Notes: generated from the sequence alone by a model not told the origin. Numbered from the stretch's first letter, positions 10,240-22,414 are shown. The stretch is DNA of 64,000 bases from Nephrocerus scutellatus (GCA_947095585.1 OX352761.1:49526019-49590018), one strand, 5' to 3'. Program-made: numbers and translations.

Positions 10240-11240
10240 CTTGTCAACTTTAAATTTTAGCTCCCTTATTTTCTTTGTATCATCGATGGACGTGCATTCC
10301 CATATTTGAAGGTGATCAGTCTTCTGCTGAGAGTTGCATTTCTCCCTATTTTTATTTGTTTGTTTGTCTTTACTAGACATGCCCCTTGTTATAACTAATT
10401 CTCTTTTTGCCTTTTCATTTTGTTCTTTTGGTATAATCTCTTTTATAATTTCGGAGTCTATTTGTATTCTTGATAAATTGTCTGCGTTTGTGTTTAGTTC
10501 ACCTTTTTTGTAGACTATAGCCGTATTTTTATTTGGAATCCGAATAAGGAATTCGAATGTCGAAACCAGCCAAACAGCAGGTTTTCGAATTCCAAAGAAG
10601 GAATTCGACAGTCAAATTGTTGTAATTCCTTATTCCACGGCAAATAAAATACGGCTGTTGTTGTAATTCCTTATTCCTCGGCAATAAAATACAGCTTATG
10701 TTTTAGATGCAGGATTGGTATGCGTGAACAATGCAATGCAAATTTTCTTCCATATAAATATGGTCTGAAAAAATGTATACTCCAATGAATAGCTAATAAT
10801 TCTTTTTCGATGACGGGCTTGTTTAGGTCGTGTTTTTGCAGGGATTTGTTCGCATATGATATGGTAGGTCTTTACTAATTTCACCATTTAGCTCTCCCTA
10901 GTTTGTCTAATATATCATCTAGTCTTGTGGATATTTGTCATTGACTATTTTATCATTAAGTTTTTTATAATCGACAACGACTCTCCATTTCTTTTTGTTT
11001 GTGGTGTTCTTCCTTTGAGTTCGTCTAATTGCTGCCAGATATTTGTAGCTTGCTCCGAACGTAGTGGATTGTGTGTGACCCTTGCTATTTGTAGCAGGTT
11101 TCCCAGTTTGTGTTTGTCTTCCTCGTTGCTTAGTTTTTATTTCTAATTGTGGTATTGCTGTTGTTTTGGTGTCCTTTTGTTGTTTTGCCGCTTTTTGTAC
11201 TCTTCGTACAGGATCGTGGTCGCAGGATCGCCATGTAATA
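10240..11240 (-). pseudogene. Gypsy-4 RT/RNase H remnant
   Basis: A lysine/glutamine-rich tract (about 11240-11000) leads into reverse transcriptase (KKKWRVVVDYKKLNDKIV, 11000-10930). The frame then breaks and jumps to RNase H ([15 protein letters not shown], about 10840-10800; FFRPYLYGRKF), so the central RT with its catalytic aspartates is deleted. After the foldback insert the frame resumes with KGELNTNADNLSRI (about 10500-10460), the end of RNase H. A charged linker then runs up to the mariner insertion. Frame changes lie at about 10890 and around the insert. Confidence 0.75.
10519..10696. repeat. 178-bp foldback (MITE-like) element
   Basis: Imperfect terminal inverted repeats of about 33 bases: the left end begins agccgtatttttatttgg and the complement of an inner right end begins agccgtattttatttgcc. 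The right arm is duplicated, with ends at about 10656 and 10696. The inner part is also palindromic around ggaattcgaatg. A tat target duplication flanks the element (10516-10518 and 10697-10699). It interrupts Gypsy-4 RNase H. There is no coding capacity. Superfamily unknown. Confidence 0.65.
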
Positions 11241-11817
11241 GTATGTGTACGACTCGTAGAGATTATAGTTGTTACTAGTGAGGAATGAGACCGACTATAT
11301 GGAAATACAACGTGTTATGAAAATGCAAAGTCTACTGTCGGTAAAAAAACAAAAGTAATAGTGTGGGGTCGACCGGCTTACGCAGATGGCCGCTTTGCTG
11401 TATTGGATTCAGAGATCCATGCAAAGTGTGTAAGTTTAAAATAAAAAGGGCAGTGTTCCGTTAAGTTGCCAGATTAACTCTGATTTTATTTTCGAAAAAT
11501 GGACTATTTATACTTTAACAAAACTAGGAAATCAATGTACAAATAGTGTGTCATCGTTATCGATGCACTTGAAATAATTCTAATGCTAGTTATGATGCAC
11601 TTGAATTACATTGGAGTAAGGCACAATTCAAATGCCCTACTTCTTATGCATGAATAATAATGCATAGTTTTAAGTGAATAGACGCCTATGCGCTGTCTGT
11701 GCCGTCATTTGGTGAATACATGCAGCTTGTTTGTATATTTGGTTATTTTTGTTTTGATAAATTACATAATTTATTATCTTGCTTTGTTTTGGTGTTTTGG
11801 TGTGTGTGTATGTTATG
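11241..11817. other. Unassigned region, possible Gypsy-4 LTR remnant
   Basis: No protein similarity seen on either strand. Its position upstream of Gypsy-4 pol on the minus strand, together with short TA-rich promoter-like and tttatttt stretches near 11470-11520, is compatible with a decayed LTR. No second copy is available in the window to test that. Confidence 0.25.
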
Positions 11818-12330
11818 TTACACTACAATACCATATAATATAGAAAATGTTTTTCCAAAACTATTAATGATTTTACCATTTGTCCACTGCCGAAAGACAC
11901 AGCGTTACCTCCAAACCCACTGATACTATTTAACAGATCAAATCCTCCGCAATTACCATTACCGAAGTTTGCACCAGCATTTGAACTAACAAATCCATTG
12001 CCATACCCCCATGCAAAACCTCCCCCTATATGAGGTGAGTTCCCGGAATAAAAAATAACAAAAACAAATTACAAAAACCTATTGCTGTTTGGTTCCATAT
12101 ATCTTAATTAAAATATTAATATTACGATCTAATAAATAAATAAAACACGTTTAATACTCGTACCTCAAGAATCTCCTCCACGCAAATTATTTCTTCCCCT
12201 GCCAAAGTCATCGCGGTTTCGTGTACTACCACGATCTTTAAGGTCATAAGGACCAGGATGATTTCCAGATAATTGCCTTCTCATTTCAGCAATAGAACTC
12301 CGAAATATTTCAATATACCTAAGAAAAATT
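11818..12330 (-). pseudogene. Truncated duplicate of hnRNP F/H (glorund-like) 3' exons
   Basis: Partial copy of the gene at 53837-54984. The exon at about 12330-12166 encodes the end of the second quasi-RRM (YIEIFRSSIAEMRRQLSGN) and the start of the linker. It is followed by an intron and by glycine-rich linker sequence at about 12096-11881. The region equivalent to 53687-54540, including the last quasi-RRM, is deleted; 11818-11876 then matches the downstream sequence at 53628-53686. At the exon end this copy keeps a consensus-like donor (gag|gtacgag) but has a TGA stop just before it. It also has extra bases in the linker. Clearly non-functional. Confidence 0.85.
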
Positions 12331-12373
12331 AAATAAATATAATATAAATGAAGAAGCGTTGAACAATATAATA

Positions 12374-13108
12374 CGAGGGTAGTTTGATAAGTCAGTGACT
12401 TTTTGAATAAAAGATATTTTTTTCGGCAAAAAAGCGTTTATTTTATTTTTTATTTCAGCGTTTTCCAGTTTTTTATTCCTTCCAAATAATATGTTTTTCA
12501 AGATCCTCAAAATAGGCGTTTCACTGATGACCTCTTTATTAGACCCAACTCTCCTACCACCAAGCCATTTCTTCAGGTTTGGAAACAGGAAGTAGTCGCA
12601 GGGAGCTAAATCTGGAGAATATGCTGGATGGTATAGCAGATCTTACCCCAATGTATGGATTTTTGCCATACTACACACGTGTCTTGATGAAAGCACTTTT
12701 CTCTTCGTCAAATTCTGTCGTTTTTGCTTCAAATAACTATCAAATCTGTCTTCACCGGTGATCGTTTTACCTTTTTCAAGGTAATCTATGTGAATGCACC
12801 GCACGCGTCCTAAAAAAATGTGCACATGACCTTGTTGACCGATAGACCCACCTTGAGCCTCTTTGGTGCACGTTCACCCGGAGAAACCCACTGTCTTGAT
12901 TGTTCCTTGTTCTCTGGTGTGTTGTGATGGATATTTGTTTCGTCCACGGTTACGAAATGGCGCAAAAGCTCGTTGGGATTGCGGCTGATCATCGCCGATT
13001 AATCAGCACAGAAAATTCACTTTTTTTAACTTCGTTAAAATTAACGAGGTTGTCTGCATTCACTCGCTGTCAAACACAAACCAAATGACAAAGCTTGCTC
13101 AAAAATTC
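12374..13108 (-). mobile_element. mariner relic upstream of the hnRNP duplicate
   Basis: One terminal repeat (gagggtagtttgataagt) follows a TA at 12372-12373. On the minus strand, transposase fragments with classical mariner motifs can be read: RHFVTVDETNIHHNTPE, QSRQWVSPGERAPK, IHIDYLEKGKTITGE and a C-terminal LEGIKKLENAEIK. Several frame changes separate them. The element loses its other end near 13108, where BEL/Pao sequence starts. It occupies the same position relative to the exon as the mariner at 55039, so the insertion predates the duplication. Confidence 0.85.
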
Positions 13109-13365
13109 CCAACGCATTCTCTAGCGAGAATCTCCATCTGACAAGCCTGCCATTTCCGCTTGACGACGGTTACCTCCGGTATGGCATCCAGTCCGTACAC
13201 CTCTCTGCGATCCACGATGCAGTGCGCACAGGACAATCAACAGCTGATCCCCGATCTAGCACGCCCCTGCGCAGCACAAGAGACGATTGAGAATGCCTTT
13301 TACGTGGACGGACTTCTCACCAGCTGCAACAGCATTTTCTACAGCGCAATTTCTTTTGCATAGCA
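13109..13365 (+). pseudogene. BEL/Pao reverse transcriptase fragment
   Basis: One open stretch includes FRLTTVTSGMASSPYTSLRS, then QCAQDNQQLIPDLARP and ENAFYVDGLLTS. These are collinear with the palm region of BEL/Pao reverse transcriptases, whose catalytic box is YVDD. Here the second aspartate is glycine. About 80 residues survive, with no other BEL part adjacent. Confidence 0.75.
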
Positions 13366-13396
13366 ACAAAAATAACTTGCTTTTTAATTTCGACTA

Positions 13397-13650
13397 CATG
13401 CACAGGCATCGGCATAATTATGTCGATGGCTTAGTTCACAGAATGTTGGTCAAGAATTTTAAAAGACCTTTTTTGATTGTCCACAGAAATCGTATGATTT
13501 CTTGTTAACAGCCATAGCTCGTATGCCACGTAAGCTTACATGCACCGACATCGGCATAATTATGTCGATGGCTTAGTTCATAAAAAGTTGGTCAAGAATT
13601 TTAAAAGACCTTTTTTGATTGGCCACAGAAATCGTATGATTTCACAATAG
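13397..13650. repeat. Two-copy tandem repeat, ~142-bp period
   Basis: A block of about 109 bases beginning catgcac and containing catcggcataattatgtcg, tcaagaattttaaaagacc and cagaaatcgtatgatttc occurs at 13397 and again at 13539, separated by about 33 bases of different sequence. The core cataattatg is palindromic. Possibly a fragment of a longer satellite. No coding function. Confidence 0.9.
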
Positions 13651-14579
13651 CGTCATCTGCCAGCACCCATACGAACACAGAATGCGCTGTTGCAAAACCT
13701 TTTCTATAGAAACCCCAACTGTACGCATACTAATGCTGTAAACTGACCCTGGGCAACCTGCGGCTCACATTAAAATTTCTTGCGGCTCAAGAAATCACTT
13801 TGCTCCTAAGAAGCGTGCGGCTCTAGCATATGATTGTTTATACTTTATACTTTTTAAATTTATCTGCTTTGAGCGCATTTTTTTATGGTTTAATATAGAC
13901 TTAATGAACGCACTTATATGGTGGTTCTCTACTTCTTTTTATTTTGATAAACATTCCATGGGTATATGTTTCTCTCAGCCAATCACCACACACATTTTTG
14001 TCACATGATATTTTTTAATGATTTTATTGGCGTTAAATAAAATATGCTAGTCTTCTTTTTTTTGTTACTTACTTTATTTTGTACACTTTACGAAAATTTT
14101 GTACAAGACCACTAAAGGATAATGTAATAATATGTGTGTTTCCGTACTTTTTGTAGCAAAAATTAGTAAAAGAATAAATTGACATAAAATCTCTCAACAC
14201 ACAAAAAGTACGTGAACGCATAAAACAAGACAAAATTGTTGTCTTGGCAGAAACTGTCAAAATCCCCTAAGCCAAAATTAAACATTTACAAGTTATGTGG
14301 CGCACTTGATTTGTTTGTTTATGTTACAATTTTAATATAAAAACATTATCTTAACGTTATCGTGGAATTTGTACCATTTCGATACAAATTTAAATACAAA
14401 ACGTACTAGTGCACTATTCTTTCGCTTGGTGCCAACAATTAGTGCTCTTGGTTAAGGAATAGTTTAGGAATAAACGAATGCCACATAAGTTAGTTGTCAA
14501 TAAATTCGATTTTGACAGTTTGTTAACATTTTACTCAGAGAAATTTTTGTAGTAAAAGTTTGTAAAATTCGCATGAATG
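13651..14579. other. Unassigned AT-rich stretch
   Basis: No gene or element recognised with confidence. A segment at about 13747-13830 repeats gcggctc in a context (ccctgggcaacctgcggctc) that resembles hAT-type terminal sequence, but no partner end is found. A 63-codon frame on the minus strand at 14069-14260 has no recognisable motif. Confidence 0.4.
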
Positions 14580-15268
14580 GTAGTGGCCTTGACGTTAGCG
14601 TGGGGGCTTAAGTTGTAAAGAGTCATCCTGCTAGCTGGGGAATTCCCTTGCAAACAGGTTTGATGAGTAACGAACTAAAAACTACAGAACCCCTCATCCA
14701 GTGGTGTCTTGCGACCCGTGCCCAGTGGACTTGTTGGTAGCCAGGGGTAACCGTGCTACCTCAAACGGAGCCCGTGGATACCTGCCGCCCTGCATGTGTA
14801 AACAGGCCCTTCAGTGCAAGAGGCTCTGGGCTGGAGGCTGGAGGACTACAGTTCCTCGCTACTCGTGGGAATTTCATGAAGAAAACCAATAAAAATATTT
14901 TCAAAACAGCGCAGGGCATGCCCGCGTCAAATGCAGCGGATCAGGTGGAGCAAATGCTTCTCAACGAACCCTGCGTAACACCCAGAATCGGTCGGCGGGG
15001 GGGGGGGGCAACAGGGGAAACCCTTGGTGGAAAAAACGGGGACTTCTTCAATTGGAGACTCGATCTCCATTCCAGCAGGGAAGCCGGATCACGCCGGGGC
15101 AGAAAGACCCTCCCGCGTCAACCTCAGAGAGCTCTCAGGGAGTGAGGATAAGTACTGAAGGAGAAGAGGGAGCAACTGAAGTCTCCACTATGGAGGACCT
15201 CGCTGGTCTTCCTCAACAGAACATCTCACTTGAGGAGTTGGAGAAGTTGGAGGTCTTGACGCAGTCTT
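14580..15268 (+). mobile_element. LINE 5' end (R1/LOA-like), truncated
   Basis: GC-richer than its surroundings, with a leader of about 300 bases and then a reading frame from ATG 14876. It stops at about 15268, where minus-strand Gypsy-1 copy C RT begins. The leader style (many short GC-rich repeats of gtgcccagtgg type) fits R1/LOA-group LINEs, but no conserved protein domain is reached before truncation. Assignment is tentative. Confidence 0.5.
14876..15268 (+). pseudogene. Putative LINE ORF1 N-terminus, frameshifted at a poly-G run
   Basis: Starts MKKTNKNIFKTAQGMPASNA. An 11-base G run at about 14998-15008 lies at the point where the frame changes: one frame ends at 15145, while another (STSESSQGVRIST, EDLAGLPQQNISLEELEKL) stays open to the junction. 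The protein is low-complexity and acidic near the end. No zinc knuckle is reached. The poly-G may be an assembly or read error. Confidence 0.4.
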
Positions 15269-17078
15269 GACGCCAAACATGAGTTTGTTTACTTTGTACA
15301 GACCCTTGGTTGTGCTTACCGTCTGTAGAAGTGCACTATCCTCGGTCATGCTAAGATGTAAATAGGCTTTATATATGTCAAAAGTTCAGTAATATTCACC
15401 GTATTTGAGTTTCTGGTACAAATCATCAATCTTCGGAATAGGGTATTTGTCGTTCATTCTAAGTTTATTAAGTGTGACTTTGTAGTCGGCACACAAACGT
15501 ATCGTTTTGTCAGATTTGACAACAGGAAAGATTGGTGTTCCCCAATCGGAGTGCGTAACTTTCTCGAGAATGCCATCGCACATCTAGCCTTGTAATTTCT
15601 TCTTCTATTAAGGGTCGTATCGCATATGCTACTGCCCAAGGCTTAACGAAAATCGGCGTCGTACCTTCACGAAGTTTTAGAATTCCCTTAATATTAGGAA
15701 TCGTTCCAATTTTTGATTCAAAAATTTCTCTGTGATTTTCAAAAATTTGCTGCATCATCAAAGTTAAATCTCGATCTGTAAATGTATCAACTGAAAAAGG
15801 CCAGGTGCATTTACCCATTCTCTTCCCAATAATGTATCGAACGGTTCTTTTACAATGTATAGGTCGTACATTACATTCCGTTGCTCGTATTCGACGAACA
15901 CTTCAGACTTACAGAATGCAGGAAAAGTGTTATTATTGTATGTTTTAAGCATTATTTTTGTTGGTACAATTTTTGCGTTTGGCCCGTGGGCAGTGAAAGT
16001 GTCATAACTCATGACAGATATCGCTGCTCCGGTGTCAAATTCCATTCTAATATCTTTATGATTAATTTTTAGGGTTATGTAGTACTTCCCACCTTGTGTA
16101 TTAAATTTTCGATTTTTCTTAATGGAACATGTGCTTCGATTATTTTCTTTGGCAAAATTAAGCACGTTTAACTCAAACGGCCTATGATTATCTTCTTGAC
16201 TTTCTTCATAATCAGCTTGTGTGACTTGCAGTGTATTCGTCTCTCGATGAATTGATTGTGATCGCATGCACACTGAAGCCACATGGCCACGATTTCTGAA
16301 CTTTTTGCAATATAGATTTGTTGCTCGACATTTGTTTGCCAAATGGGTGTGCTTTCCACATCTGAAACATGCGAGTTTGTTGTTTCTTGAACAACTATTT
16401 GTAGATTTATTGCTATTAGCATTTGTTCTAACTTTTGTTCGATTTAACCCTTTGGTCCGTACTTGATGAATATTCTGCATGTTGTGGCTTTAGGCTTTCG
16501 ATGCTTCCATTGCAAGTGCATTTTCGATCGTCTTCTTCAGCGTCATGTTTGGCTCCCGCAGAAGTCGTTCCTTATATCGGAATCCCTCAGTCCTCTAATG
16601 AATTGAGAACGCAAGTGTGTTTTTAATGTCGTCTTGCTGCGCGACTCACAAATAAAATTACAGTAGGCGCTCAACTTTTTCAGTTCTGCCAAATAGTTTG
16701 CTACCGATTCTCCTTCATGCTGTAATCTGAGCAGAAACTTGTGCTGTTCGGTGATTTCGTTGGGCCTCGGACTGAGGTGATCTTTTAACAGTTCCGTTAA
16801 TTCCTCGTATGATTTAATACCTGGATCTTCGGGGGCTGTTAAATTCGATAGAAGCTGGTAGTATTTAGCACCAATACAATTTATTAATACTTGCCGCTTT
16901 TTTTCGGATCGACAACATTTCGCAGCGCCAGATAATTTTCCAGCCTCTTAATGCAGTTTGGAAAAGGTTCCTCACTTTCGCTGAACGCTTCAAAATGTAA
17001 ATTAGGAACACCGGATGCCGGTTGTAGGTTTTGTAGTGCATTTGTCAATGCTTGAAATAATTGCGTAGTTTCAGCCAT
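15269..17078 (-). pseudogene. Gypsy-1C gag-protease-RT remnant
   Basis: Gag starts at 17078 (MAETTQLF) and is shifted by the short T-run near 16900, as in copy A. The nucleocapsid and protease form one open frame from 16480 to 15764 with the knuckle CFRCGKHTHLANKC and the active site EFDTGAAISV, followed by LLGREWVNAPGLFQ. RT begins with MMQQIFENHREIFESK (about 15780) and continues through [32 protein letters not shown] and, after an in-frame stop near 15388, DIYKAYLHLSMTED and LMFGVKTA. The catalytic YXDD region is not present. Confidence 0.83.
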
Positions 17079-17459
17079 CCTTAAAATTTTCCTTAATTTC
17101 CTATGATCCTCGTCGCTACTGATAAATCTGGGATATCCCTAATGTTGTAGAACGGAAGAAGAACACGCTAGTTCAAAGTGACAGCAAAGAATGAATTTTA
17201 TTTTCATATGTGTGGTTATGGTAATTAACAATAACGACTTAGAATACATTCACAATAGCATTTGGTATATTTCTTTTCCATATCCAACTCATTTTCCGAA
17301 AGGTTACTTCAATAATAATAATATTCCATAACAAGTTATTACTCTCGGAACGTTTGCCAGGTATTCAAGAGAGGTGATCGACCAGTTTTTGTACCTCCGG
17401 GGGCAGAATTTCTTCTCTATCCCCGGCAAAGTAGGCCGATGCAATCACTATATCCCGGT
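15269..17459 (-). mobile_element. Gypsy-1 copy C (partial; longest RT part)
   Basis: Extends about 200 bases further into the reverse transcriptase than copies A, B and D, showing that their common left edge at attaagtgtg is a breakpoint and not a natural element end. It runs through gag and the leader to the J1 insertion point at 17460. The left edge abuts the LINE 5' end at about 15268. Confidence 0.87.
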
Positions 17460-20196
17460 CAGTCATCATCGAGCGCTCAACACGAGCACACGCAGATCAC
17501 GCATCATATCTTCAAGCTACCTGCTACCGATTGAAAAAAAAACCCAAAACCAAAAGCGAGCATTTCGCTACCTGCTACTTTTTATTTTTTATTATTTCAC
17601 TAATTATTTTTTAATTTCAGAAATATTTTTCTTTCATTTCATATATATTTTCAGAAAAGATCTTCCTTTCGATCAGCCCTATAAAATGGGGAAAAAAGCA
17701 AAAAGGAAGGAAAAAGTAAACGAGGTCTTGTCCTTAATTAAGGAACAAGTAACCAACCATGGTGGGGATTTCCTCTTGTCGTTGTACCGAAGGCTGGATG
17801 GATGAAGTGAACCAGCTGTGCGATTCAGCGACTTCAGAGGAGGAAACCATGAGCGTTGCCGAGGAATCGGATACTGAAGTGCCCGAATCCAGCAGTGGTG
17901 ACTCCAGCGACGAAGACAGTCGCAAAGCTTGGTCTTCTCCCGAAACCATGCCCGCAAAGGCAAAAAAAAGGAGGTTGTCTGGAAATTCCAGACCATCATC
18001 ACCACCAACATCATCTTCTCCTGGAGTGGCTGCTGTTGATAAAAAAATTGCTGTTGATAAAACAGCTTTACCAAAAGAGTCCCAAAAGGTCTCAAATAAG
18101 AAGGCCCACCACCAGTCGCTCCATCAAGCCAAAAATCCCAAACTACGGGACCAACATCAAAACCATTTTCCATGCCGCCAATAGTCTGCTTCAGACTAAA
18201 CGTCGCTCAACTATCAAAGTTCACGAAGAGCGCCAACATTAGTTGCAGAATTCGCAACATCAACAGCAACAAATCAGTCGTTACGGCCATGAACAGAGAT
18301 GGCCATCAGCTAATTCGGTCTTTCCTACAATCGGGAAAGACTGAGTTTAACACTTATACTGCAAAGGAGGACAGGAAAGAAATGTTGGTCCTAAAAGGTA
18401 TTCACCACTCCTTTGATGCTGAAGATGTCAAGGAAGCGTTGACGACAGAGGGTGTCCCTCGACTAGTGGTGAAACCCTTCAAATCTCAAAGGACTGACAA
18501 GAAATTTAATCATTTCATTGTCGAGCTAGAGAAGAACTGCGATAAAGCGGCAGTTTGCTCAAAAACCCTCCTTTTGAACCAGTTGGTGCATTGGGAAAAA
18601 CTAAAATCGGCGGGCATTACTCAATGCAGAAACTGCCAAAAATTTGGACATGTCGCAAGTAATTGCGGCATGAAATACAGATGCGTCAAGTGCAAAGATG
18701 AGCACTTGCCTGGCCAATGCCCAAGAAATGCAGACAATATAAAAGACGACAACGTTTTCTGCACAAACTGCCAGAAAAATGGACATCCGGCAAACTATAA
18801 AGGATGTCCAAAATATAAGGAAAAGATGCCTGAAAAGCTTAAAACCGCACAAAAGAAGAAGGAACAACATAAATTCGCCCAGATGTCTGCTTCAAAAGCC
18901 ATAGTAAAGGGAGTAAGTTTTGCTAGTATAGCTGCTATGGGGACTTCCAGCAAGCCAGCAACGATCAGCAAGCCTCTAACAAGCAGCCATGCAGCATCAA
19001 ACAGCAAACCAATAAAAAAGCCAGCCGTTAAACCTGTACCATCTACCGGAAAATCCAACATCTTCGACGATACGGAAAGGCTATTTGGAGCTGACCTCTT
19101 TACAATTTTACAGAAGGCAAGAGAAGTCGTGCCTGCTAATTATAGCAGTCTTGATGACAGGTCCAAAACAACCGTTTTGGGTCGACTTATTTGTGAATTA
19201 TGTTCACAATAAGCAGGATAAGTATATTCTCATATAATGTGAATTCCATTTATTCGTTAGCTAGGCGTATCACACTAACATTATTTATTAAAACTAATAA
19301 ACCTGACATTCTTCTTTTACAGGAAACAAATCTCACTGGGAGAAATCCGTTCAGTCCAGACGGATACAATATCCACAGGGTCGACAAAGGCAGTGGACGC
19401 TCTGGGACGGCGGTCCTTAGCAGGAACACTATGGCAGGCGAAAAGGTGCAAATCAGTGGTCTACGTAGCATGGAAGCAACAGCAGTCAGCATTAAAGTCA
19501 ACGAAGTGGAGACCTTGCTGGTGATATCGGTGTACAATCACTGTAACGCAACGAGGGAAGACATCCAACGGGATTTGCAAACTGTCTGCAACACCTCCTC
19601 TAGACACACATACTGTGTTGTTGGAGGTGATTTTAATGCTAGACATACTCGATGACAGGACGAAGTGTGCAATCACAAAGGAAGGGCCATTACAGACTGG
19701 ATGGACTCAAATCCGCATCAGCACACGATGGCTATAGTTTCACAGCCCCGGAAGACGTACCCTCGGACACCGTCAACTTTGGATTTCTTTCTGGCAACCA
19801 CAAATTTCTTAAATATTCTCCCAGAATTAAGAAATTATTCCTGCTTGGCGCATGATAGCTACAAGGATCATATGGCCATAGAGCTTCGAGTGAGGCTGAA
19901 CCAGCGAATTGTGCAAGTCACCCCAACACCTGAACTTAACATCAACTTTAAGAAAATAAACTGGAACCGGTTTAGATCAGAAGTTGAAGCTGAACTTCCT
20001 ATTCCAGCGGCTTGCAGAAATCTGGAGAATACAGAAATTGATGATGCTATCAGAAATTTTGAGAATACAGTGAATTCAGCCATTAATCGGCAGAAAACAA
20101 TTCGCACTAGCAGGGATCGCTTCCAACACTTGCCTGAGCATATACAGGCCATATATGCTCACAAGCAACGGCTTAGGAAACGCCTTCAGAGAATCT
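17460..20196 (+). mobile_element. Jockey-clade LINE J1, copy C (5' part only)
   Basis: Same start as copies A and D, directly after ctatatcccggt. It contains the leader, ORF1 and the endonuclease part of ORF2. It ends at 20196/20197 at the same base as copy A (gaatct|attaag), where Gypsy-1 copy D begins. It shares J1 sequence with copy D at a constant offset of about 4.73 kb, so C and D lie in a tandem array. Confidence 0.88.
17686..19212 (+). pseudogene. J1 copy C ORF1, frameshifted
   Basis: Same protein as in copy A with the three zinc knuckles intact (about 18620-18800). A private 4-base duplication near 17800 (ctggatggatgaag) and a one-base loss near 18106 break it. From 18172 to 19212 one frame is open and includes the PRE/C2HC-like and knuckle regions. 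It overlaps the ORF2 start at 19200 by 13 bases. Confidence 0.85.
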
Positions 20197-20201
20197 ATTA
20201 A
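19200..20201 (+). pseudogene. J1 copy C ORF2, endonuclease part with in-frame stop, truncated
   Basis: Matches copies A and D. The endonuclease has LLLQETNLTGRN and GGDFNARHTR, then TGA at 19653-19655, then the same frame onward. At about 19419 it reads VLSRN where copy D has VLIRN. The frame runs a few bases into Gypsy-1 before stopping. Confidence 0.84.
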
Positions 20202-22188
20202 GTGTGACTTTGTAGTCGGCACACAAACGTATCGTTTTGTCAGATTTGACAACAGGAAAGATTGGTGTTCCCCAATCGGAGTGCGTAACTTTCTCGAGAA
20301 TGCCATCGCACATCTAGCCTTGTAATTTCTTCTTCTATTAAGGGTCGTATCGCATATGCTACTGCCCAAGGCTTAACGAAAATCGGCGTCGTACCTTCAC
20401 GAAGTTTTAGAATTCCCTTAATATTAGGAATCGTTCCAATTTTTGATTCAAAAATTTCTCTGTGATTTTCAAAAATTTGCTGCATCATCAAAGTTAAATC
20501 TCGATCTGTAAATGTATCAACTGAAAAAGGCCAGGTGCATTTACCCATTCTCTTCCCAATAATGTATCGAACGGTTCTTTTACAATGTATAGGTCGTACA
20601 TTACATTCCGTTGCTCGTATTTGACGAACACTTCAGACTTACCGAATGCAGGAAAAGTGTTATTATTGTATGTTTTAAGCATTATTTTTGTTGGTACAAT
20701 TTTTGCGTTTGGCCCGTGGGCAGTGAAAGTGTCATAACTCATGACAGATATCGCTGCTCCGGTGTCAAATTCCATTCTAATATCTTTATGATTAATTTTT
20801 AGGGTTATGTAGTACTTCCCACCTTGTATATTAAATTTTCGATTTTTCTTAATGGAACATGTGCTTCGATTATTTCTTTGGCAAAATTAAGCACGTTTAA
20901 CTCAAACGGCCTATGATTATCTTCTTGACTTTCTTCATAATCAGCTTGTGTGACTTGCAGTGTATTAGTCTCTCGATGAATTGATTGTGATCGCATGCAC
21001 ACTGAAGCCACATGGCCACGATTTCTGAACTTTTTGCAATATAGATTTGTTGCTCGACATTTGTTTGCCAAATGGGTGTGCTTTCCACATCTGAAACATG
21101 CGAGTTTGTTGTTTCTTGAACAACTATTTGTAGATTTATTGCTATTAGCATTTGTTCTGACTTTTGTTCGATTTAACCCTTTGGTCCGTACTTGATGAAT
21201 ATTCTGCATGTTGTGGCTTTAGGCTTTCGATGCTTCCATTGCAAGTGCATTTTCGACCGTCTTCTTCAGCGTCATGTTTGGCTCCCGCAGAAGTCGTTCC
21301 TTATATCGGAATCCCTCAGTCCTCTAATGAATTGAGAACGCAAGTGTGTTTTTAATGTCGTCTTGCTGCGCGACTCACAAATAAAATTACAGTAGGCGCT
21401 CAACTTTTTCAGTTCTGCCAAATAGTTTGCTACCGATTCTCCTTCATGCTGTAATCTGAGCAGAAACTTGTGCTGTTCGGTGATTTCGTTGGGCCTCGGA
21501 CTGAGGTGATCTTTTAACAGTTCCGTTAATTCCTCGTATGATTTAATACCTGGATCTTCGGGGGCTGTTAAATTCGATAGAAGCTGGTAGTATTTAGCAC
21601 CAATACAATTTATTATTACTTGCCGCTTTTTTTCGGATCGACAACATTTCGCAGCGCCAGATAATTTTCCAGCCTCTTAATGTAGTTTGGAAAAGGTTCC
21701 TCACTTTCGCTGAACGCTTCAAAATGTAAATTAGGAACACCGGATGCCGGTTGTAGGTTTTGTAGTGCATTTGTCAATGCTTGAAATAATTGCGTAGTTT
21801 CAGCCATCCTTAAAATTTTCCTTAATTTCCTATGATCCTCGTCGCTACTGATAAATCTGGGATATCCCTAATGTTGTAGAACGGAAGAAGAACACGCTAG
21901 TTCAAAGTGACAGCAAAGAATGAATTTTATTTTCATATGTGTGGTTATGGTAATTAACAATAACGACTTAGAATACATTCACAATAGCATTTGGTATATT
22001 TCTTTTCCATATCCAACTCATTTTCCGAAAGGTTACTTCAATAATAATAATATTCCATAACAAGTTATTACTCTCGGAACGTTTGCCAGGTATTCAAGAG
22101 AGGTGATCGACCAGTTTTTGTACCTCCGGGGGCAGAATTTCTTCTCTATCCCCGGCAAAGTAGGCCGATGCAATCACTATATCCCGGT
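20197..22188 (-). mobile_element. Gypsy-1 copy D (partial), host of the J1 insertion
   Basis: Left edge is the shared breakpoint; right edge is the J1 insertion site, whose first target-duplication copy is 22176-22188 (actatatcccggt). The sequence continues on the other side of J1 at 26851 into the linker and Gypsy-2 F1, exactly as copy E continues uninterrupted at 31900. D is therefore the filled version of E. Confidence 0.88.
20494..21807 (-). pseudogene. Gypsy-1D gag-protease remnant
   Basis: Gag start at 21807, frame lost in the T-run as in copies A and C. The nucleocapsid frame 21209-20805 has CFRCGKHTHLANKC. A one-base loss near 20872 (attatttcttt versus attattttcttt) shifts the frame before the protease, which is open again at 20775-20494 (EFDTGAAISV). 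The RT start follows to 20197. Confidence 0.8.
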
Positions 22189-22414
22189 CAGTCATCATCG
22201 AGCGCTCAACACGAGCACACGCAGATCACGCATCATATCTTCAAGCTACCTGCTACCGATTGAAAAAAAAACCCAAAACCAAAAGCGAGCATTTCGCTAC
22301 CTGCTACTTTTTATTTTTTATTATTTCACTAATTATTTTTTAATTTCAGAAATATTTTTCTTTCATTTCATATATATTTTCAGAAAAGATCTTCCTTTCG
22401 ATCAGCCCTATAAA

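Noticed and set aside
13747..13830. Complete hAT element
   Set aside because: One end-like sequence only, with no partner end or target duplication.
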